Translations under genes and position numbers: made by a program
Assembly (NCBI RefSeq): GCF_900155435.1
Contig: NZ_LT700212.1
Span: 2,028,202-2,075,176 of the forward strand
Direction of reading: 5' to 3'
DNA length: 46,975 bases
Source of the DNA: Actinomyces provencensis
GTDB lineage: Bacteria > Actinomycetota > Actinomycetes > Actinomycetales > Actinomycetaceae
Notes under the pieces: model-generated
Told to the model about the DNA's origin: nothing
Databases searched by the model: none
What the model saw: only the letters and a program-made list of their open reading frames with translations
Shown: piece after piece, positions 42,103-46,975 of the stretch
Numbering within the stretch: the stretch's first letter is position 1
Layout: every line of letters starts with the position of its first letter

Positions 42103-42537
42103 TCAGAGGGACTCGACCGCCGAGACCTCGACGGGGACGTTGCCGCGCGTCGCCTTCGAGTAGGGGCAGAGCTGGTGGGTGCGCTTGGCGAGCTGTTCGA
42201 CCTGCTCGATGGGCAGGTCGGGGATGTAGACCTCCAGCAGGACGGAGATGGCGAAGGACTCGCCCTCCGGGCCGATCCCGACCGAGGTGCGCACGACGGA
42301 GTCCTTCACGGAGACCCCCGCCTCCTTGGCGGCCAGTCCGAGTGCCCCCTGGAAGCAGGCTCCGTAGCCCATGGCGAAGAGCTGCTCGGGGTTGGTCCCG
42401 TCGCCGGGCCCTCCCATGGCCTTGGGTGCCCTCAGGTCGAGGCTGATGTCGGGATCCGTCGAGACGGCACGTCCCGAGCGTCCTCCCGTCGACTCAGCGA
42501 CGGCGGTGTACACGATCTTCTCCGGTTTGTTCCCCAT
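42103..42537 (-). CDS. ohr: Organic hydroperoxide resistance protein (OsmC/Ohr family)
   Basis: A thiol peroxidase that reduces organic and fatty-acid hydroperoxides. The 144-residue protein has the two redox-active cysteines at the expected places, Cys61 in YGACFQGAL and Cys124 in HQLCPYSKATRGN, plus NPEQLFAMG. A GAGG site precedes the ATG. The TGA stop codon (complement of 42103-42105) lies inside the CTCAG target duplication of the IS1380 element; the insertion kept the stop intact but cut the gene off from its former downstream region, including the shared hairpin at 40302-40338. No adjacent ohrR regulator is present. Confidence 0.94.
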   Translation of the reverse strand: MGNKPEKIVYTAVAESTGGRSGRAVSTDPDISLDLRAPKAMGGPGDGTNPEQLFAMGYGACFQGALGLAAKEAGVSVKDSVVRTSVGIGPEGESFAISVLLEVYIPDLPIEQVEQLAKRTHQLCPYSKATRGNVPVEVSAVESL

Positions 42538-42711
42538 GTCCTCATCCCACCACCGGGTCGGTGGGCCCGCAACCGCTGGATGTGACCGTCGTCATGGGAG
42601 TGGGGTGCGCACCGCCCCACTGGTGCGCAGGAACGGTCGCTCGCGCCGGACGGCCGGGAGGGGAGCGGACGCAGCGTGCAGGGGTGTCAGGACCCGAAGG
42701 GGAGTAGGGCC

Positions 42712-43266
42712 TCAGAGACCTGCGGGGCGCGGCTGCGCAGCTGACCCACCGACCGAGCCCGCCCCCGACGCCTGACCCCGGGGGGCCTCGAAAGCGGCAG
42801 CGACCTCTCCTGAGAGTGCGCGGGCGATGACACGCCGGAAACGCTCGTTCATCGGGGGCAACTGCGAGGCGGGCACGAAACGGGCCTCGGTGTTCTCACC
42901 GTCCGCCGGCCTCGGCTCCCCCGAGACCCAGTCCATCACGAAGGCCGTGTCCAGGTAGCTGGAGACGTCCCCGTTGTCGTAGACGACAGGGCCCACCACG
43001 TCCACGGAGACCAGGCGCCGCGGGGTGGCCACGACGTCCGCCTCCTCCAGGACCTCGCGGGCTGCGGCCACGGCAGGGGCCTCACCGGGGTCCACGATCC
43101 CCGTCACGGGGGTCCAGGCGTGGGTGTCACTGCGGCGCACCACGAGGACCTCGGGTTCCGCGTCCACACCGTCCCGGCGCAGGACCACCGCCGTGCAGCC
43201 GGGGACCCACAGCGGTGCATGGCCGATGTGTTCACGCAGGTCGAGGATGAATTGGGGAGTCGTCAT
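42712..43266 (-). CDS. Nudix hydrolase
   Basis: A 184-residue Nudix-fold pyrophosphohydrolase acting on a nucleoside-diphosphate-linked compound; substrate unknown. The Nudix box GIVDPGEAPAVAAAREVLEE matches the consensus with its REVLEE metal-binding motif. The N-terminus TTPQFILDLREHIGHAPLWVPG is typical of actinobacterial relatives. The last 20 residues are Ala/Gly/Pro-rich. The ATG at 43266 has GGAGGG and, seven bases upstream, TAGGGT. It is divergent from an unidentified gene. Confidence 0.92.
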   Translation of the reverse strand: MTTPQFILDLREHIGHAPLWVPGCTAVVLRRDGVDAEPEVLVVRRSDTHAWTPVTGIVDPGEAPAVAAAREVLEEADVVATPRRLVSVDVVGPVVYDNGDVSSYLDTAFVMDWVSGEPRPADGENTEARFVPASQLPPMNERFRRVIARALSGEVAAAFEAPRGQASGAGSVGGSAAQPRPAGL

Positions 43267-43433
43267 GCCCTCCACCCTACCCACGTGGCCCCGAGCCCCC
43301 GCGGACGCTCCGGGGCCCCACCACCGTCGGCCCTCCCGGTGGCGACGGGCAGAACCTAGGATGGACCCCCAGGAGCGGGGGCACGCAGGTGTCCCCCATC
43401 TTCCTGCGTCCCCACACGTGGAGGCCCACCCGC

Positions 43434-44078
43434 ATGCAGACCAGACCCGGATTCGACACCTACGCCTTCGTCCAGCGCATGGGTGCCAATGTCGCACTCG
43501 TCCACACCTGGCCGGGCGAGGCCTCCTCCCTGGTCCACCGGACGCTCGGCGACGCCGGGATCGAGACGTCCCTGGTCGGGGAGGACCAGCCCGGGGGCGG
43601 AGCCGTCATGTACTTCGCCGAGGAGGACGTCGAGGACGACATGCTCGGCCGCATCGCCGACGAGCTCACGCTGCGCGGCATCGGGGCATACGCCCACACC
43701 CTGGTCCACGACGACGTCGCCGACGCACACGTCGACGCCTTCACCCGCGTGGGAGTCGCGCATCCCCACGAGGGCCGGCGTGTCGTCCTGGTGCACACCT
43801 TCATCCACGACGCCCCCGAGGGGATCGGTGCCACGACCTGGATCTTCGGCGCACCGGGGGACCTCGCGGACGTCGCTCTCGCGCTCAACCCGCGTTTCGA
43901 GGTCGCCCCCGTGCGTGAGCCCGCCGGGCTCGCCGCCCTGGAGGTCATCCACCTGGAGCTCAACGCCGGGCTCGCGCGCCCCGTCGAGGTGCAGCGCTCC
44001 CTCACCGGCGCGCTCCGGAGCGCGGGCTTCGAGGGTCCGGTGCTCATGACGAACAACTCCACCCCGCCCCGGTTGTGA
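43434..44078 (+). CDS. Hypothetical protein, mixed alpha/beta
   Basis: I do not recognise this 214-residue protein. It looks soluble and globular, with alternating hydrophobic strands (ANVALVHTWPG, RRVVLVHTFIHDA, GATTWIFGAPG) and acidic helices (EEDVEDDMLGRIADELTLR). The N-terminal half shows a self-similar HT[WF] strand pattern (VHTWPGEA and VHTFIHDA), perhaps an internal duplication. ATG 43434 is chosen for GGAGG nine bases upstream; a GTG at 43389 is an alternative. A TAGGAT -10 near 43357 gives a leader of about 70 bases. Divergent from the Nudix gene and convergent with the exchanger. Confidence 0.78.
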   Translation: MQTRPGFDTYAFVQRMGANVALVHTWPGEASSLVHRTLGDAGIETSLVGEDQPGGGAVMYFAEEDVEDDMLGRIADELTLRGIGAYAHTLVHDDVADAHVDAFTRVGVAHPHEGRRVVLVHTFIHDAPEGIGATTWIFGAPGDLADVALALNPRFEVAPVREPAGLAALEVIHLELNAGLARPVEVQRSLTGALRSAGFEGPVLMTNNSTPPRL

Positions 44079-44129
44079 GGCCGCCCGGGCGGGCGTGACC
44101 CGGGATCGGGTGGTCGGCGTCGACCGCCC

Positions 44130-45701
44130 TCAGGGCAGCGCCCAGATGAGGGGCACGAGGAGGATCTTGACGATGATCGAGAAGGCGAAGAGGGTCGCGT
44201 AGGCGGCCTCGATGCGTTCATCGGGCAGGCGGGCCGCGGCGGCCTGGAGCACGGCGGGTTGACCGAGGAACCCGGCCACTCCCCCGGCGGTGCGCGGGGC
44301 GGACAGCCCCGTCCAGCGGCCGGTCACCGCCAGGGCGACGCAGCACACCGCGACCATGACGACGCTCAGCAGTGCGGCCCTCCACCCCTGGGGGGAGACC
44401 AGCAGTCCTCCCAGGTCGGGCCCGGCGCCCAGGCCCAGGGCCGCCAGGAAGAGCATGAGCCCGATCTGGCGGATCGTCAGGTTCGCGGACTCCGGAAGGG
44501 TCCACACCAACGGCCCGGTGCGACGCAGGGCGCCCAGCACCATGCCCACCACCAGGGGACCCGCCGCCGAGCCGAGCTGGAAGGTGGAACCGCCGGGCAT
44601 CGGGAAGGACACCGCCCCCAGGAGCATGCCGAGCACCATGCCGATGCCGAAGGCCATGGCGTCCACCTCGGCGACGCGGCGCTCCGAGTCCCCGAGGAAG
44701 GTCTGGACGGCGTCGAGCTCCTCCGTGGGCACGACGACCGCGGCGTGGTCACCCAGCTGCAGGGCCAGGTCGTCGCGGGCGAGCAGGTCCAGGTCCCCGC
44801 GGCGCACCCGGGTGATGGCGGCCCCGAAGCGTGTGGCCATGCCGAGCTCTCCCACGGTGCGACCCGCGACCTCCGGGTTCGACACGACGACGCGCTCGAA
44901 GGCGACATCCGTGCGGTCGTCGGAGAGGTGGTGGCTGACGGGGTCCCCGATGTCCTTGAAGGCCTCGTTGAGGGACGTCGGATCGCCGACCAGGAGGACC
45001 AGGTCGCCCTCGCGCAGCTCCTCACCGGGCACGACCACCCGGGTGCGGCCCTCCCGGCGGAGGTAGGACATGCGGATGCGCTGGTCCGCCCACGCCGGAA
45101 TGCTGCGCGTGCCCACGGTGTGGCGCACCCGCACCGTCAGGGCGTCCAGGCCCGTCCCCGCCAGGGAGGGGGTGTCCCTGCGTCCCGCCCAGGAACGCGT
45201 CACGGTCATGGTGACCACGACGATGCCCACGACGACGCCGATGGGGTACCCGAAGGCGTACCCGACTGCTGCCTGCGGGTCGCCGGTCACCCGGGTGGCG
45301 GCGTCCAGGGCGGGGGCCGCGGTGAGGGCACCGGTGAAGAGCCCGGTGCTCAGTCCCCTGTCCAGGCCGAGCAGGGAGCCCCCGCCCACGGCCACCAGCG
45401 CCCCCAGCAGGCACGCGCCAGCACATGCGGCCAGCAGACCGGTCTGGCGTCGCAGGTCCTGGAAGAAGGTCGCCCCCGCACCGATGCCGACGGTGTAGAC
45501 GAAGAAGGCCAGACCGATCTGCTGGACGATCTCCATGCCCTCCCCGACGTCCGGGCGCCAGGCGGACACGGCGAGGCCGACGAAGAGGGCCCCGGCCGCC
45601 CCGAAGCGCAGGGGGCCGAAGCGGATGGCGCCGAGCGCCGCGCCGACACCCACCACCAGGAAGAGGGTGAGGAGGTGGTTCTCGGCGAGGAGGTTGCCCA
45701 T
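44130..45701 (-). CDS. AspT/YidE-type exchanger with TrkA-C domains
   Basis: A 523-residue membrane protein of the aspartate:alanine exchanger family. It has two blocks of about five hydrophobic helices (residues 8-190 and 365-523), each with the inverted-repeat glycine-rich segments FFVYTVGIGAGATFFQ and LMLFLAALGLGAGPDLGG. Between them (about 205-355) lie two TrkA-C-like regulatory domains, with GEELREGDLVLLVGDP and RRGDLDLLARDDLALQLGDH. Substrate may be aspartate, succinate or another dicarboxylate; not deducible. The start ATG at 45701 follows TACCCT by six bases; the frame to 45968 overlaps the divergent gene. Confidence 0.9.
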   Translation of the reverse strand: MGNLLAENHLLTLFLVVGVGAALGAIRFGPLRFGAAGALFVGLAVSAWRPDVGEGMEIVQQIGLAFFVYTVGIGAGATFFQDLRRQTGLLAACAGACLLGALVAVGGGSLLGLDRGLSTGLFTGALTAAPALDAATRVTGDPQAAVGYAFGYPIGVVVGIVVVTMTVTRSWAGRRDTPSLAGTGLDALTVRVRHTVGTRSIPAWADQRIRMSYLRREGRTRVVVPGEELREGDLVLLVGDPTSLNEAFKDIGDPVSHHLSDDRTDVAFERVVVSNPEVAGRTVGELGMATRFGAAITRVRRGDLDLLARDDLALQLGDHAAVVVPTEELDAVQTFLGDSERRVAEVDAMAFGIGMVLGMLLGAVSFPMPGGSTFQLGSAAGPLVVGMVLGALRRTGPLVWTLPESANLTIRQIGLMLFLAALGLGAGPDLGGLLVSPQGWRAALLSVVMVAVCCVALAVTGRWTGLSAPRTAGGVAGFLGQPAVLQAAAARLPDERIEAAYATLFAFSIIVKILLVPLIWALP

Positions 45702-45707
45702 GGGGCA

Positions 45708-45713
45708 AGGGTA
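45708..45713 (-). promoter_or_regulatory. -10 hexamer of the exchanger gene (leaderless)
   Basis: TACCCT on the minus strand, six bases before the ATG at 45701. Confidence 0.5.
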
Positions 45714-45821
45714 GCGAGGGCGGGCCCCGCGCCCGGGGGGTTGACCAGCGCGGGTGCCCCACCGGGGGCGGGAGGCCGTGGGTGGGCAGGGTGGGTGCAC
45801 GGGCGTGACCACGGACCCCGA

Positions 45822-45827
45822 TAGGGT
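45822..45827 (+). promoter_or_regulatory. -10 hexamer of the gene at 45834 (leaderless)
   Basis: TAGGGT, six bases before the ATG. Confidence 0.55.
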
Positions 45828-45833
45828 GGGGTC

Positions 45834-46919
45834 ATGACACTGGAAGGGGCGATCGGGCGCGTCGAGCCCGGTCCCGAGGAACAGGAGGTCCTGGCGGCAC
45901 TGCTGGAGGAACTCCGGCAGAGGCCCCGGGACCTGGTGGTCCCCGTCACCCACGACTACCCCGCACACTGCCTGGACGGTCGCCCCTGGGACGTCCCCTC
46001 ACTGCCCACCGGGGGTTGGGGCCACCCTCCACGGCGCAGCACCGGGCGTCCGACCACCCCGGATGCAGCGGGTACGGCGTCGGCCCCGGCGGGCATCGCC
46101 GCCACCAACGGCTCCACGGGTGCCACGACACTGCCCGCGCCACACAATCCGGGCACGCCCTGTGTGGCCGGGGGAACCCTGTCGACCTGGATCGTCGACC
46201 TGCTGCTGACCGGCCTCTTCCGGCCCGAGCCACCCGAGGCCCCCCGCCGGGGGGCGGACACCGACGAGATGGCGCTCATCTCCCCGGGACGACTGGGCGA
46301 GGAGCTCCAGACCTGGACCCCGGCCTGGCTGTCCCTCACCTGCGCGGCCCTGAGGGATGCGGGCCTTCCCGTCTCGGCCCACACCGATGACCACGCGGAG
46401 GGTGCGGACTGCGGGTGCGGCGCGGCCGACTCCCTGGGGACGATCCTCGCACTGCTCGGGCAACGCCCGCGTGGGGTGGACGTCCTCCTGCGCCAGTGGG
46501 GTGTCGACCCGGGGGACCTGCCGGCACCCGTGGTCGGGCGCTGCGCCGCCCTGGCGCTCACCCTGCCTCCCGGCGACGGGATCGTCGGTGTGGTCTCCGG
46601 CTACGCCCAGGCGCCGCTTCCCGTCATGCACGGGCAGCACCACGAGGCCGCGGTCCTGGCCAACGCCATCCCCGGGACCACCGTGGACATCCCCCGGGTG
46701 TCCCACCTGCTCGCCCGTGCCCTGCCCGGGAACGCCGCCCCCCAGTCCTTCGTGGTGGACACCTGGTCCTTCGAGCGGATCGCGGACTTCTACCTGGACC
46801 GTGACCGCCCCGCCGCAGCGACCCGTGCCGAGGTGGTGGCCACGGTCGCGGCGTTCAATGCGGCGACCGTGCTGACCCTGTGTGGTCCCGGCATGTCGGC
46901 CGTCACGCTGCGCGACTGA
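45834..46919 (+). CDS. Hypothetical protein (361 residues)
   Basis: No family recognised. An N-terminal helix-rich 40 residues (EQEVLAALLEELRQRPRDL) is followed by a Pro/Gly/Thr-rich linker (about 55-115), then a mostly helical region with an unusual cluster of His, Asp and Cys (SAHTDDHAEGADCGCGAAD, about 184-202) that could bind a metal, a hydrophobic core (GRCAALALTLPPGDGIVGVVSGYAQ) and a HGQHHEAAVLANAIPG segment. It looks like a soluble enzyme or scaffold. ATG 45834 is supported by TAGGGT six bases upstream. It ends 56 bases before the window edge, which shows a poly-C run. Confidence 0.78.
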   Translation: MTLEGAIGRVEPGPEEQEVLAALLEELRQRPRDLVVPVTHDYPAHCLDGRPWDVPSLPTGGWGHPPRRSTGRPTTPDAAGTASAPAGIAATNGSTGATTLPAPHNPGTPCVAGGTLSTWIVDLLLTGLFRPEPPEAPRRGADTDEMALISPGRLGEELQTWTPAWLSLTCAALRDAGLPVSAHTDDHAEGADCGCGAADSLGTILALLGQRPRGVDVLLRQWGVDPGDLPAPVVGRCAALALTLPPGDGIVGVVSGYAQAPLPVMHGQHHEAAVLANAIPGTTVDIPRVSHLLARALPGNAAPQSFVVDTWSFERIADFYLDRDRPAAATRAEVVATVAAFNAATVLTLCGPGMSAVTLRD

Positions 46920-46975
46920 GCTCGGGAACGCCGGGGACCGGCCGCCGACGGCCCCGGTGACGGCTCCCCCCCCCC

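Noticed and set aside
40235-42538. Composite transposon carrying ohr or apeB
   Set aside because: Only one IS copy with its own target duplication is present; the neighbouring genes are not bounded by a second element.

Overview
This 46,975-base window is very GC-rich (roughly 70% or more, with codon third positions almost all G or C) and comes from an actinobacterium, most likely a member of the Actinomycetaceae. The evidence is an HspR/HAIR heat-shock circuit (dnaK-grpE-dnaJ-hspR plus clpB), an MurT/GatD pair, an MsiK-type orphan sugar-importer ATPase, a DnaJ without the zinc-binding domain, and many genes with a TAnnnT -10 hexamer six bases before the start codon (leaderless transcripts). 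About 36 protein genes are supported. I see no tRNA, rRNA, CRISPR array, prophage or plasmid functions. The window looks like ordinary chromosome with one insertion sequence and several unusual repeat families.

Layout. 1-6,700: a Ser/Thr kinase cut by the window edge, the MsiK-like ATPase, a kinase-fold DUF4032 protein, a glycerophosphodiesterase and a hypothetical protein. 7,000-16,700: housekeeping enzymes (class II aldolase, SpoU RNA methylase, HAD phosphatase, PyrE, SDR, exonuclease III, a beta-lactamase-fold hydrolase with a TetR regulator, a small alpha/beta hydrolase). Embedded here is a DUF559 PD-(D/E)XK nuclease gene bracketed by two 74-bp palindromic repeats of identical 23-28-23 design. 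17,000-23,900: clpB with a perfect HAIR operator, a TetR regulator, a prolyl oligopeptidase and a two-span membrane protein. 23,900-30,750: gatD/murT (lipid II amidation) and the dnaK operon with two HAIR boxes.

31,000-37,900: an rRNA methyltransferase (RlmC type), then an overlapping operon of a membrane-anchored phosphodiester glycosidase, a GT2-GtrA glycosyltransferase and an acetyltransferase. A second acetyltransferase, a membrane protein with an upstream MarR regulator, and a divergent WrbA-like flavoprotein follow. 38,000-46,975: aldo/keto reductase, M18 aminopeptidase, a complete IS1380-family element with a 5-bp target duplication inserted exactly at the ohr stop codon, a Nudix hydrolase, an AspT-type exchanger with TrkA-C domains, and two unidentified proteins.

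The most interesting signals are not protein families. (i) The REPIN-like repeats flank the DUF559 nuclease. (ii) GACGAGGGCGG occurs 19 times exactly on the two strands, in intergenic DNA, inside a terminator and in variable linkers of otherwise conserved proteins (clpB, grpE, murT, a SpoU methylase). (iii) 23-bp tandem arrays occur at two loci 16 kb apart, one of which supplies the C-terminus of a hydrolase.
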